Positions 1 through 12,711 of a stretch of 64,000 nucleotides of DNA are shown here, one piece after another. This stretch comes from Capitulum mitella (taxonomy: Eukaryota > Arthropoda > Thecostraca > Pollicipedomorpha > Pollicipedidae). The translations under genes were made by a program, and so were the position numbers. The notes under the pieces were generated by a model, which saw only the letters and a program-made list of their open reading frames with translations, was not told the DNA's origin and did not search any database. The stretch covers positions 26,339,324 to 26,403,323 of the forward strand of contig CP099839.1 of the NCBI GenBank assembly GCA_030062745.1, given 5' to 3'. Each line of letters opens with the position of its first letter. Position 1 is the first letter of the stretch.

Positions 1-2930
1 CGGCAGAAATGACGTCACAGCGATTCCGGGCGGACTCTTCCCCATCGCCTTCCTTTGGCGTCTGGACAGGACCGCGAAAGCGTACGGTTTTTATTTCTAT
101 AGACAGGCGCAGCGCTGAATGACGGGTTATTGCGCGCGCCGCAGTATTCGTCTTCTAGCCAGCGGTGCCGAGCGCCAGCGACTGGCGATGGCCACCGGGG
201 CCGGAGATCACCTGCGGACCTGCCGAGGCGAGCAGGCACGTCCAGTCTGCGCCACGGGCGCCAGGACATGGTGAGAGGCGGTTGCTTGCCTTTGCGCCCG
301 CCACGTCGAGCACGCGGCGATAGCACGTGCCGTCAGAGACCGCTTGTCCCGCCGTGAATCACCCCGATGCCTCATAAAATCGAAACCAAACAACACCCGC
401 CGTCCATTTACGAGCCTCCTCGAAGCGCCTCCGTCGTAAGGTCAATATCTCCGTTTAACCCAATTGGCTGCCCTCTTCCGGTCGTGTTGACGGCGCGCCA
501 TCGGCGCGTCGCCGGCGGCCGCGTCCTCGCCGGCGAGCCCCGGCCGGGCGCGCGCCCCGGCCGCGTAATGACGGCCGTGAAGGACTGACGAGCGCTTTGT
601 GTGTCACGACCTCCCCGGCGCCGAGCGCCGCCCGAGGACCGGGCACGCGGCCGACGCTCGGCGCCGCCGGCGCGCCGGGCCCGTATGGTAATCGGCAGGA
701 AACGCCGCCGGCCGGACGCTCGGCGTCATCTCGAGGTCGGGCGCTGGCGACACGCAATGCGAGTAGTACGCGGCGGCGGTGTATGCAGATTCTGGAGTAG
801 TGGGTCACCGGCGAGCTCCAAAGGACGGCGCTGTTCGCTTCTGCGGCGAGGCTCCAAAAACGTCTTTAATGTGAGACTGAAACGTCGTAGGAACTGCGTT
901 GTCTCTTGTTTCATGCAAGCCTCTTGTCTAGTATATATAAGTTTCTTTCTGTTTTCGATTATGTAGTCATTTTATGGAAGCATATTGGTACCACGGTAAA
1001 ACGGTAAAACATGGAGAAAATCAACGCGTTGTACCGCTCACACAGCTTTTCCTAAAAGCTCCATACCTCTGGTTCAAATGATCGGCTAGCGACACTTGAA
1101 CAACGTAAAACCCACAGACCAGATAATCGGCAAACGTCCCTGATCCAGGCTGACGCTACAGGTCACGTGATCCGCATAGGCGCCGTGACCGAGGCAGAGG
1201 TTACCGTTCGGACGCAGTGCAGACGCCGTTTATCCGCCAGAAATGTCAACTCCCGGTAGGCGGCACGGCCGAGTGATTGCCATTCTGGAGGTGCTCGGTT
1301 TACGGTCGCGTTCGACAGATGCCGCAGCTTTACGGCTTGTGCCGAGGGCTGTCGCACTGTTTTACGGGACAGTTCGGCGAAGCGAAGGCCGCGCTAGCCG
1401 CGGGGGCGCCGTGGCCAGGTCAGAACCGCGCCGCTGGAGAGCTTCAGGTCGGCTACGTGGCCCATAGCCAGTTCTGCTGTCCTGAAGCGGGTCTTGACCG
1501 ACGTGCAAAAGAAAGCTAAGTGTCGCCAGTCGGGTTCTACGTGCAAAAAAGAACTTAATGTCCGTCACTCGGCGAAGAGTGAAGTTTATCATCGTGTCGA
1601 TGGCCATCTCTGCCACGTTACAGGCGCCAAGGTCTGATTTGTTGAAAGCATCATGTCCTTCCATACGGCATAGATACGGCCTGATATAGAATATGACAGT
1701 TGTCTGGTGAGCTGTTGGTTCTACCTGGGTCCTTTCGAAAGGAAACGTGCGATCGTCTGCAGTTGGGAATTCATGGGTACCGAATTCACGGAGAACGTAT
1801 CCAAGTTGTCAGCAAAAGACCGGAACGAATATTATACAAGGTGCAGGCTATAGTCGAAAGGCTGTGTTTAAATTTCATTTTTCGCATCGACGTCATTTTG
1901 GCGCAATGCGATGCAATGTGCTTAACTGAAGTTTATCCATTCCGACAATGGTTTTTTGTCTCTCATCCCATAAAAGAAGACAAAGGCGTTCATACACTTA
2001 TCGAAACTGTCCTATGTAGCATGAGGCGGAAAGTTATTCTTAGATGGACCCTTAAAGAATCGGACGGTGCTATACCCGCTTTCGATTAATGTCGACTGAT
2101 TGACGAAAAACATTTCTTGACATGAGGCTGCATTGAATAATAGGTGTCATTGATGACTGAGGTAGCTGCAGGAATGACAACCATTTAGTTTGTCCTAATC
2201 GACTAAATGACTGCATGTTGTATTGCATGTTCATGCCAATATATCCCATTCTGGAGAAAACCAAATTACAACGACTTAACGCTTCTGGACAATAACCTAC
2301 GGCGCAGATATTACATGGCTGCTAAACTACTTGTTTGTAATGCTAATTCTAATTTGTTTCCAGCCTTCAGCATGTGCTTTGATATGATTTCCCAATCTAC
2401 GGCTTTGTTTGCTTTTTGCGCTCCGAAACGTTCGGCAAATGCCTCCCCAATATGCATGGCCATGCTCTTTGGAATATATGTCAATGGCCGGATTGCAGGC
2501 ATATGCACCTCACACCATACCTCGCTGTCATTATCAAACCTTACTTTATTGCAATGTGGACACAGTAGGCGTTTTACCCGGCGCTGGGAGCAGGCAATCA
2601 TGAGATCTGCACGCCGGATGCGCTTGCTCCGAGGCCTTGCACGCCCCGGACCGGGTATAAACCCAGCCCGGATAGTCACCTCCATTATCGGCCGTGAATG
2701 GGCAAACACGGCACTTCCAGCACAAGGTCGGCCACCACTCGGTCTCCTGCTTATAAATGAACGCCTTTGACCGGCGGTGCTCCACGGCCGTCCTTTGTGG
2801 CCGGCTCTTCACGAGCTGGGCGTGTTGCCGCGGCGCCGTTCGCCGGCGGCGCCATTGTTTCTGGTGACGCCTCTCGGCGCCGAAGCCGGCGGGTAATGGA
2901 TAATTAGGCGCCCGGCCGCAGCGCCGGGCG
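1..2930. other. Intergenic stretch, no supported gene
   Basis: This stretch is GC-rich and CpG-rich at 460-830, with mixed composition elsewhere. Open frames here are short, overlap on both strands and show no recognisable domain. A perfect palindromic CRE-type octamer (TGACGTCA) lies at 10-17. It could belong to a promoter, but no transcript can be assigned. The frame at 1700-2089 (plus, 129 codons) has no family signature and was not called. Confidence 0.6.
2311..2565 (-). pseudogene. Possible coding fragment with a CPHC motif, unidentified
   Basis: About 85 codons on the minus strand read as plausible protein. They start near a CPHC pair, followed by WCEVH, and run through a hydrophilic Lys/Glu/Ala-rich segment to a stop at 2311. 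Base composition is clearly more AT-rich than the GC-rich DNA just upstream (2600-2930). CPHC plus a later Cys/His pair could be a small zinc-binding fold such as those in transposon or regulatory proteins, but I do not recognise the family. No convincing partner exon was found, and a long antisense frame is also open here. It may be an exon of an unseen gene, a degraded mobile-element fragment, or chance. Confidence 0.2.
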
Positions 2931-3017
2931 CCCGTGATTCACGTAAATCCTCGCCGGCCGGGGCCAAACCCGCCCGCCGGGGTCGGGTCGTTCACGGGCA
3001 CGGCCCACGACCTCCGA

Positions 3018-3340
3018 GCCGGTATCAGTACCCCTACTGCACCGTCCGAACCGGTATCACCGGTCCCATCTCCGTCGTCCGTACCAGCATCACCGACTCA
3101 CCCCTGCCGTCCGGATCAGTACCTCCAGCGTCCGGAGCGGTATCACCTCCCCTACCTGCGCTGTCCGGAGCGGTATCACCTCCCTACCTGCGCGGTCCGG
3201 AGCGGTATCACCTCTTTTACCTGCGCTGTCCGGAGCGGTATCACCTCCCCTACCTGCTCTGTCCGGAGCGGTATCACCTCCCCTACCTGCGCTGTCCGGA
3301 GCGGTATCACCTCCCCTACCTGCGCCGCCCGGATCGCTGT
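3018..3340. repeat. Minisatellite, about 33-bp unit
   Basis: Tandem units of about 33 bp, each beginning GGTATCACC and ending in a TGTCCGGAGC-type block, are near-perfect from about 3139 to 3330. One unit is 1 bp shorter. More degenerate related units lead in from about 3018. Because 33 is a multiple of three, the array keeps a long open frame (2934-3347), which is a by-product and not evidence of a gene. Confidence 0.9.
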
Positions 3341-3349
3341 CAGCTAGCG

Positions 3350-6300
3350 CAACTCATTCCAGCAGCGCAGCTAAAGCGGTCAGAGGGAGCTGTTTAAGCA
3401 CCGATTTTAAAATCACGTTACCGCTAACCGAGTTTTGTTAGCCACACTTGCCTCTTCCAATGCGCAGACATCACCCGACAGTCTTCATTACGGAAATTTG
3501 GCCACGCTAAGGCCTAAGCAACATGGGTGTAGGAGCCCGCAGGGCAGATAGAGCGATTACCCACCAAACTTTGAAACATTGTAACATCAGCGATGTGGTA
3601 ATGCATGGAAAATTGCCCCACAGCGACTCTGGGTCTGTCAACATTAAGATCGCTCCTACGCACGTGCCGAGCCATGTCGATAAACAGGACATTTCCCACC
3701 AGCTGAAACCGTGCAGCGTGACCGTCGCTCGGCCACCGTTTGCGTCTCCTGCTCGGGCGGGGGCGGGGGCGGGAGCGTGGACGGGGCGTGTCAGCTGGCC
3801 GCGGCAGTTCCGCTCCGTCGGCGGACAGCTGGCGGGCGGCGCAGCGGGCGAGGGAGTGACCCTGGCTCGCCCTGCCGCCGCTGTCGACACGACCCCGGCC
3901 CGCTCAGTGCCACCGCTGATGACACCGGCTGGAATGCGCCGCGCCAGCTGGACCGGCGCTGGTGGCTCTCTGGACCGAGACGGCCGCAGGGGAAGGGCTA
4001 GGGGCCCTCGGACAGGACCGCGACGGTAAAACACGCCAGTCTGAGGGCACAGGAGGTGCTTAGATGGTGCACTTGGTGACCTTTGCATTTGGCATGACGA
4101 TGCCATCTGTTGTGATTCGCATATTCTGTAGCTTCAATGGCACACAAACAACTGACGCTGCCAATACGATATGATGTCTGAATGCAACGAATTTCGGTTT
4201 AACCGAACATTATCTGGGGTCAGTATGCTCGATGTTCACTATTACGGATACATTATGCTTCTCTGTAGGCACCGTACCCCCAGAGACATCAAGCAACAGA
4301 GAAGATTCAAATGGCATTATAAAAGTCACACAGGGCATTCAATACATGTATACGGTAGTATTAAATTATCGGGACCACGCTCTTTAGGACCGTCGCGGCA
4401 CTCTTGCATCTCATTGCCCTCTCTGCTGCAAAAGCTTCACGTGGATACCGCGAGTAAATATTCGGACCAGCTGCGAGACATAGCTGAACAGCGCAGCAGA
4501 CGTGCAACCTGTGTAGTTTCACTCTCGCCTTCAAAAGGTGAGGTTCGCTTCCGAGGCACGCTGTAAGGGAAGAACATCTGAGCCAGGACCGTCACCTCCA
4601 GTCGAGGTCAAAGTTGCCACAATGGGCATTGCTCCAGCATGTTCACGCCCGTGCGTCCAGGAAACTCAGGGGAAGCTGAGACGCAGCAACGTCTGGGTCA
4701 ATCTCCCGGTGAGCCAGCGATATCAGCCGCTCACCAGACGAGGTCTGTACGTCACGCGTAATCGTTTCTTCTGGCTTTGGATGCAGGACCTGCAGATCTC
4801 CGACTCCAGCGAAGAGATGGGCCGGCACTGCAAAAACAAGTTCCGCTGTCCAGAAAACCGACGCAAGCGCTAAAATCGGTACGACTTGCAGTCGACTGAT
4901 TATTGATGTTGTATTATATATAATGTAATATAATATGGAAACATTTAATGTTGTAAAGGCCTGCCGGGTGGGATTTCGAGAAATGACCAGTATTATTTCA
5001 TTCACTCTTTGTTCCTACGGACGTTTTACCTTACTCTTACCTTACCTTACCGGGAACAAAGATCCACAGGACTAGACGAGGTAACCGGTTTCAATACGAG
5101 CTACACTTCCCCCATGACCCATCGGCCGTTAACGTTCCATCTTCGTGCAGAGCGTTGCGTGATGTATGATAAAGTATAATGTTGCCGTTTGCGTGCCGCG
5201 CTTCTAGTACAAGCAATACCGAAGTCAGTCATGCGGCAGGCCGCTCCTGACCCTGATGGTCTTGACCCTGCGTCGTTTTGACGCCGAGATAACGATAATC
5301 GTCGGTGGCGAATGAACATAACGTGATGAAGCATATGCGTTCCGGGAGATGACTTCCACCCATCTCTTCGGCATCTGCTGTGACCAGAATCTTAGCCGCT
5401 TCAAGTTTTCTGAATTGCTTCTGAGTCAGGAGTGGAGAGATCTCAGCAACTGTGTGTGCAGGTGCTTTACAAGAGAGATCCAGGGCCCCTGCAGTCCCTG
5501 CGAAGTCAAGCACAGCAGCCTTACTACGAGTAATGTCCCCACAGCGGCCGGTGAGTCGGGAGAGAGAATGAATGAGTTGAGGGATAACACCACCAGCAGC
5601 GGTGTTTTACGCGTTCTCCAACAATGGGGGCGGTTCGGAAGGACGGGCGGACCGGCGGCGGCCGCCCACTATTGTTGCTCCTGAGGTCAGTTCGCGGGCC
5701 GGCTGACTCGTCACCACCCTGCGCCCGGGCCTATCAATTATGGCGACGCTGCGGCCTTGCGAGGGTCAGGAGAAGCGGGCCGCCGGCCCTCCGGTGGGGC
5801 CTGAGCTGGGCTCTGTCCGGGCCGGGGACCGGCGGCAGGAGAGGCCTCCGCTGCTCGACGCAGATGGTCTGCAACAGCAGCGCCGCACGCGAACAAGTCG
5901 TGTCGTCTGGTCGTGTCGTCACAAGTCGTCTCATGTGGATGCTCAACAGATCTGGTTGATGGACTGTTAAAATACCGTACGTTGTTCTTGAATTCAGTTA
6001 TGTTTCAGCGACGCCCCATCGCGGTAGGTGAATTACATGCAGTCTTCTTATATTGCCATTACGGTTGACGCCATGCTCAAAACAGGCCTGTGAGGAAATT
6101 TAAATCCATGACTCTTTATGCTGATAAGTGTTAGCGCTAATTAATATAATAATGTAAACATCGGCTGACTAGGGCGATACCAGCCGCTTAGGTGACAGCA
6201 GCAGCATCACATCACGTAACAAATGACGCTCGAAAGTCGAAAAAGGAACCTCTGGCCTTCCCCCTCTATTTTGGCACCACCACAGACGGCGGCCGCCCCC

Positions 6301-9300
6301 ACGTCCAGCAGGTCGACCGCCGCCGGCCAGCCCGGCGACGCTTTTCGATCGATCGATCCTCCGAGGCCGGCCGAGGCTAAACAGCGCCGGAGCCGAGCCC
6401 TCCGGCCGCCGTGATGGACGAATCAAGCCGGCAAATCTGCATGTGATTAAACTGGGCCGTCGATTCGCGAGGCTGCCGTCCGGTGAGCATGACCTATGAT
6501 GCTGCGCTCCGCGGCCCCGGGTGTGGTGGTGACGCCATCCGATGCCGGACTCTTGGTGTCAGGGACGACGAATGGTTTTCATCGCTTTATCGATGGGAGG
6601 AATATATGTCTCGAGTCTGGTTTTGGAGCCGTCGGGAATTCGGACCGCAGCCGGCACGAGGCGCGAAGACATATATTACTTCATCATAAGAGCTCCAATC
6701 CTTCTTCTCTGTATGCATACGCTGTTAAAATTATTCAAAGCAGCCGCTTCCATGAAAGCCGCTCTGTGTTCGGCTCGGACAGCAAACACCGTTCAGCGTC
6801 TGGCTCAGCCGGGCCACCGGGCGGGATCCATCACCGACGCCTGCTAGCTGTCGTTTACGCCAAAGCTTGCCTCACGCGGCGCAAAAAACGCCCGACCGGC
6901 TCGCGGGCCGGGAGAGGCTCGCCCGAGTCGGGCCATTCGTCGGAGCCGGCCGGCCCGACGGCCCGACCCCGCCCAGGGGCACCGTCGTCCGTCGACGGCC
7001 GCCGCAGCCTCCCGGCCGGTGTCAGCTCGCGCGTGAGATCGGCGCTCGTAGCTGCCGATCGAGACAGGCTTCGTCGTCTCCTACGGCAGCCGGCGCAGAG
7101 GGTGGCCACCGGTAGACCGTACCGGCCAATGCGCGGAGAAATCCTGGCTTGGGACCACACGACGGCCCGGCTCACGTCCGTAGTAGGATGTGGAAATGTT
7201 CCGGATCTCCGTGGAACAGGACACAGCAGCGATGCCTGGCTGACGTCTGTGCTGTTTTTCCTGAGAAAATGTCACGTCATGAGGAACATTAGTGTGCGGT
7301 CAACCGCGATCAGATCAACCAAATTGCGACTTCATTTGCGACTAATGGCTGCGGTTACAGCAAAATAAAACCGTCAAGTAAACAGTAGACTTCGCTGTCT
7401 CAGCGCCGTTCTCAGATTACCGGGTCTTGAGACATAGCCGCATTAATAGATCCTTGTATATGTTTCATAGGTTTCTATGGGTCATATTTGTGACGAGCTG
7501 ATGCAGGGTACTAGTCAGGACCGTTCCCGGACAGACTGCAGTGGCTCTGATGAAGTGACGACTTGTCTGTCTCTCGTCTCCTGTCCGGCTGCCAAGCAAC
7601 GCGGCAAGCGTCCGTACATAAAAAGCATCGTTTCGTCCGTTGCGGCCAGACCACGTGGTGACCTGGTGACCCGGTGAGGGCGGTCGGCCGACGGCTGTTG
7701 GGCGGCGCTGGCGGCGGGGCGGCCGGTCCCGGCCGCCCCTGCCTCGACCCTGTCACCGCCAGGGTCACCAGAGTGACCTGTGACCTTGGTGGGCCGCCCA
7801 AGGCCAGCTGGCGGCCAGGGGTCCGCCGAGGAGTCATCCCCTCCAATTGTCTTCACATCATTGTCGGCCGATGTTCGTCTGGAGGGTGGAGTTGCTCTAC
7901 CGCCTCCTTCAGGCCCCTTCCTTCTGCAGGTTCTCGTAAGGCGGGATACGAGCAGCAGACACATGCAGACAGAGCTCCCCCAACATTATCTACGGCCCGG
8001 CTCCTTGTTTTTTTCGTTCTCCTATGAAAGTGGTTTTGAGGCTCTTTTGAATTTGTTAGACAGAGGGCATCTGTGCTTTGGGCTTCAGGGAGCGAAGATA
8101 CGAGCCAAAAAGAGGCTTCCCAGAATCCAAAGCATTTGTGGTTGCGCCTTTCCTAGAACCTCTGGACAGTTTCCTAGCAGTCATTTTAAAGTACCTTCGA
8201 AAACAAAACCTTTCGTAGAAAATACCGAATCATGTCAAAGCACTGAAACATATCCGAATATAGCGAGCTTGAAGAGAAAGACAGAAAACGTTCGCAGATA
8301 TTTTTAACACACTTCGTTTACCCACTCCCGAAATATGACGTGAAGATGACATGCGAAGAGACAGTGGAATGACGAGCACATTTCTTTTTTCATTTTTCGC
8401 ATGGTTTAGTGGGAATACTTTGCCTTTTCGGCAGGTCATCTTTCATTTATCGCTGTCCCACATTGCCGATAAAAGGTTTGAAGACGGACGTCACATATGT
8501 GGGCGACGGCAAACGACCTGCTATGGATTGAGTGTGTCATTGGCCGTCACGCGACATGATCCATCTGGCCTCGCATTCATGGCAAGTCAGAAACCAGCCG
8601 TTTCCACCCAAGCGCTACAAGCGCACAATATTGGCTTTATTAGCTCACCTTGACAGGGCCTGTCCAAACACCAAACCTCAGGCCGTTCGACGGCAAACGC
8701 TGAAATTAACTTCGCGCAGGGTTTGAAAAGCAGAAGGGATGACCTTGACCTGCGTCTTGAATGAATCCAAAGCGAGCTGTGAAAAGAAGTAATACTACTG
8801 AAGAAGACAGGAGCAACAGTGAAGCGTAGACTCATAAAAGGAACGAAAACCGATAATATCCAGTGTAGAAAGGATGAACGCTGTCGTTTTGGGCGGTAAA
8901 CGTTCACAACGTATTCCTTTCAAAACGCGCCTAAACGTGCCTGCGGCCCTTGGCTTCTTGGAATGATCCAACACTCATGGCTCGGTCTATGCACCTTTCT
9001 GCCCTCCCCTTCAGTTTACTTTGTTTTTTTCATTTCAGATAAGTTTGACTGAGTTGGCCAAAACGATTAACGTTTGTGATCGACCGCCGCAGGAGATTGG
9101 GGGCATCGTACGGTGCGCGCAGTTTACGCAGGTGCGCATCATTTTACCAATATTGATTGCGTACGTACTGAATCAGCACTGTGTCGTGTACATGTCTTCT
9201 AAGGCCAGGAGAGTTGGTCTGTGTGAGTGTGCTTCAAGAACGGCTAGTTTTACGATAAAGAACTGTGATCCGTCAATGCAGTAAATTCGAAACGCCAAGA

Positions 9301-11494
9301 ACAACGTGCAATGAGTATTGGCCTGCTTCTGATTACCGCCTAGAGGACCTTAGGTAAACAATGTCACCCTCAGCAACCAAATGTGAAGAAATGAATAGTT
9401 TAGGTATGCCAGAATTGTTGTACAAATGAATGTGATGTGCGCACTGGTTAAAAGTCAAATGCAAGGCAAAAGGAGCTAAAACAAGGCACGTTATGTTCAC
9501 ATAGTAAAGAACATAATTAAAATGTCACAGACTAAAATTTAAAAACGTGCCATCCCACCGATATCTGCTGTAGAACGTATCGTCAGCAAACCATGTTCAG
9601 TGGTAAAAAGAACTTTGACATAACTTGAAATCCGAACCGGTGCAGTTGTGTTGCGGGCATCTTTTCGCTCATGATACGTTTGTGCTTACACTATGATTTT
9701 TTTTACAGACCGGGTTTGTGTCAAAATCTGAAGGAGGTCAAACGAATGTCCCACTTATACAATGTGCCATCAATCACAAGCCTCGGCCAATTTTGTATGA
9801 TGCCTGAGCATGATGTGTTTTGGAGAAGGTGGAAAGGCTGATGCGTACGTAGCGTGACAAATTAAAGGAATTATTCGGTAAACAATAAATCAAGTTTCTG
9901 AACACCTCGCGTGGGTTGGCTGCGTCAGGCACTAACCAAGAAAAAATGACGCTGATAAAGTGGATAAGTGGGGGCCAGGGCAAAGGCCAGTCTCGGGAGG
10001 GGAAAAAACTGAGTCCACCGCCCGCGGTCATCGGTTTCGTCACGGCATAATCAGCGCCGGCCCGTCCGGGGGGCCGGAGGCGGCCGACCTGAAGCCGGCC
10101 GGCCTTCCGCGGCCTCTCCCGCCGCCGGCGACGGTCGCTTCGGAGCGGCGCCACGGGCGGCGGCCGCCGTCCGCCCACCGCGGCGGTGGCGGCTCCGCCG
10201 GGCACCTCCCAGCCCCCGGCGAGGAGGAGGCGCGCCCCTCCCGCTCGTGACGGCACGGTCGGGAGTCTGGGAGGGCGGCGGCGGCCCGGCGGCGGCAGCG
10301 GACTTGGGGATTCCTCGCGGTTACTGCAGCGGAGCGGAGCCGCAGCTTTGCACGGGCCAGCCGGAGCTGTTTACCGCTGTCAGCCGGCGCCCGCCGGCCG
10401 GAGCGGCGACTCGGGGGCAGTTTGCCCGGCCGTGAGGCGTGGGCGCTGCACAAACACGTCAAAAGCGGGTTATTATGTCGGAACGGAGCGTCATCCATCA
10501 GCGCGCGCATTGGCTTTGACGGCGCGCGCGTAAGGCCGCTCGGAGGTCAGGCGCGGACCTTGGTGCGCCAATCTGCATGAATGACTGAACTGCGCCGTCC
10601 ACCGCGCATATCTCGGTCAAGATGGGGCGGCCCGGCGTTCAAAGTGGCCGCAGTGACGTCATCGGAGACCAGATTGCCAGTTGCCGAGACATCATGATGC
10701 CGCCGCAAGGTTGCACAGGCAATCTCGGCCGGTTATGATCGATAAGATATGAAGGTAATGGTCTATCACTTACAAATAGATGGGAAATGTAAATAGACGG
10801 CATGTGTCTTGCGGGTAATAGATGACCATCAAGAAGGACGTGAAACTTAATCATTTTCGATCATTGTCGGATGCTGAGTATGACCATATTTGACCATATT
10901 ATGGCGAAACTGCCATAAAAACGTGAATTATGGACATCTGGTGTTTTTTGGATGTATGGCTCTGTTAAAGCTTGGCGATTCTTGTAATTTAAAACTACTC
11001 TGTAACCTTATACGTCATGACGTATTACACAAAATATACACTGACGCATGCAGTAAACCTTACTCGGCATATTCTGCCAGAAACGCATTAGCCCTGAATT
11101 TGGTGTCAGTACGTATCAGTTACTGCATCGAAGACCATGTGGTTAGAAACAATAAACAAGTGGATTATCGCTCCAATGTCACGGTCGTTGCCCCAGCCGT
11201 GGGAAAAGCGACCTGAGACGCCATTGTTGTGGCGGTTTGGCAGGCGGATGTCCTGGTGACGCCAGAACAATAGGCAGACGTACGTATCCGCCTCTTCGTC
11301 TGATGACGGGGTCAGAGGGCCTCAGCGTCTTCGATTGCTCACTCAGCGCGGCATTTGGGAGACCGCTGGTAGAGAAGAGTCATGCTTGGCTTACCCTAGA
11401 ATATCTCGTCCTTGCGTCTCGTTCAGCCGAGCCATTAACAGAAAATCGGCTTTAACCTCTCCTCGGTTGTCTTCCCTGGAACCGTCTGTTTATC
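3350..11494. other. Intergenic stretch, no supported gene
   Basis: No exon chain can be supported. GC-rich CpG-dense patches occur at about 6870-7170, 7680-7830 and 10020-10560. The last is followed by a TGACGTCA octamer at 10654-10661 and could be an unassigned promoter. 8000-9800 and 10750-11230 are AT-richer and featureless to the eye. Long frames such as 6496-7368 and 7780-8307 (plus) lack domains and consistent codon character. Confidence 0.5.
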
Positions 11495-12711
11495 TTAACC
11501 CTATTCCCGGCAGGGGGGGGCGGAATCCGCCCCCCTCAGGTTTTTTGCTTGCCAATTCCAGGCTTTTTAACGCAGCTTCACGAAACTTCGTGACTTTTCC
11601 TAGCTATTCCTTCTACGCGCCGTGACAAAATTTCGAAATTCTATTTTGCTCAGGGGCGGAGCCAGGCAACGTTTTTGGGAGGCACCTCAGGTCATTTTTG
11701 GCCATGTTGAGGGTAAAAGGAAAATGTCTGCCAAAAACAGAGTTTTTAAGATAGAACTTAAAACTTTATATGAATGTATAGCTAAATAGTTGGGCAATGT
11801 GCATATGTAATTTTGTTTATCTGAGGTCACTTTACAAGGTCAGGTCAAGGTCAAAAGTCAAAATTTGTTTTTTCGCAATCATTTCGGCGCCGTTTTTTTC
11901 AAATGCCAAACCCGGAATATAGATGACGTAGAAGAGTGCCTTATACTTGTGTACCAAGTTTTAGCTTGATATCAGGTCGGGTCACGGAGCTATGACCTAA
12001 AATGTCAGTGCGCGTACCCTATATCGCAAAAGCCAAAAAATGATTTTTTTGGAATAGAGTGAATTTAATCGATTAAAAACGTTTACAGATAATATTGAAT
12101 GCACACGACATCATTCCAGGTGACCTCAAGGTCACTGGAGGTCATTTAAGGTCAAAGGTCACAAGTTGATCTGAAGAACGTGTGACCACGACAGTTCCCC
12201 CTTTTTTATGTCCCTGGCACCGCCTATGCTAACATTATACAAACATTGTAATGCGATTTGTACTTCTTTAGCATAACATGACTAGCAGAAGCTAAAAAAG
12301 TGCTTTGGCCTCTTTTGTTCATTCCGTTATTAGAAAACTAATCCCCCTATTTTTGAAACCCTGTGAACGCCCATGAATTTTCTCAAAATTTCAAATTTGC
12401 ATATCCATGGTAAAAGCCCTATCCATAATGTCTCGATTCATGCCAGTTTCATCGAAATCGGTTCATAAACAACGGAGTTATAAGAAGTCAAAAAGTACCC
12501 CCCATTTTGACATTTTTGCCCCCCTGTATCCACAAATTTCAAAATTTTCAGAATTTCTTTTTATAAAAATGTAGTTCACGTCACGGCAAATCGATTGCCG
12601 TTTGTTGCGATGAAATCGAATAAGTAGTTCTCGAGATCTCAGGGCGGGGGCCGAATCCGCCCCCCTGCCGGGAATCGGCCATACCGTCTAGCCCTCCGGG
12701 AATAGGGTTAA
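11495..12711. mobile_element. TTAA-flanked non-autonomous element, piggyBac-like MITE, copy 1
   Basis: The 1217-bp element is bounded by TTAA at 11495-11498 and 12708-12711. Adjacent inverted termini read CCCTATTCCCGG inwards from both sides, a perfect 12-bp match. TTAA target duplication plus termini starting CCC is the signature of the piggyBac superfamily. Inside the left end is a G/C-rich palindrome (GGCGGAATCCGCC). The right end repeats a related block and carries an extra roughly 28-bp insert, giving asymmetric ends. There is no transposase frame, so it is non-autonomous. A related copy lies at 46201-47375 with the same order of internal blocks. An inner pair of inverted motifs (about 11651 and 12225) suggests an older element nested inside. 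Superfamily assignment rests only on the ends. Confidence 0.8.
11824..12161 (+). promoter_or_regulatory. Cluster of AGGTCA nuclear-receptor half-sites inside the element
   Basis: AGGTCA occurs at 11824-11829, 11837-11842, 11842-11847 and 11848-11853, and again at 12129-12134, 12139-12144, 12149-12154 and 12156-12161, with a reverse TGACCT at 12121-12126. The last three make a DR4 followed by a DR1 spacing. TCAAGGTCA, the core bound by FTZ-F1/NR5A-type receptors, occurs at 11845-11853 and 12126-12134. In the second copy (46.5-46.9 kb) several of these are mutated. Binding is inference only. Confidence 0.35.

Noticed and set aside
3018..3340. Array resembling CRISPR spacing
   Set aside because: Units are directly tandem with no variable spacers, and the window is eukaryotic.
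2934..3347. 137-codon plus-strand frame with repeated peptide
   Set aside because: Created by the 33-bp minisatellite, whose unit is a multiple of three; the flanks have no coding character.
5229..5513. Minus-strand 94-codon frame with protein-like composition
   Set aside because: No motif, no flanking exons and competing open frames on the other strand; could be chance or a relic.
6496..7368. 290-codon plus-strand frame
   Set aside because: Spans abrupt composition changes, is Arg/Pro/Ser-rich in the GC patch, overlaps antisense frames and has no domain.
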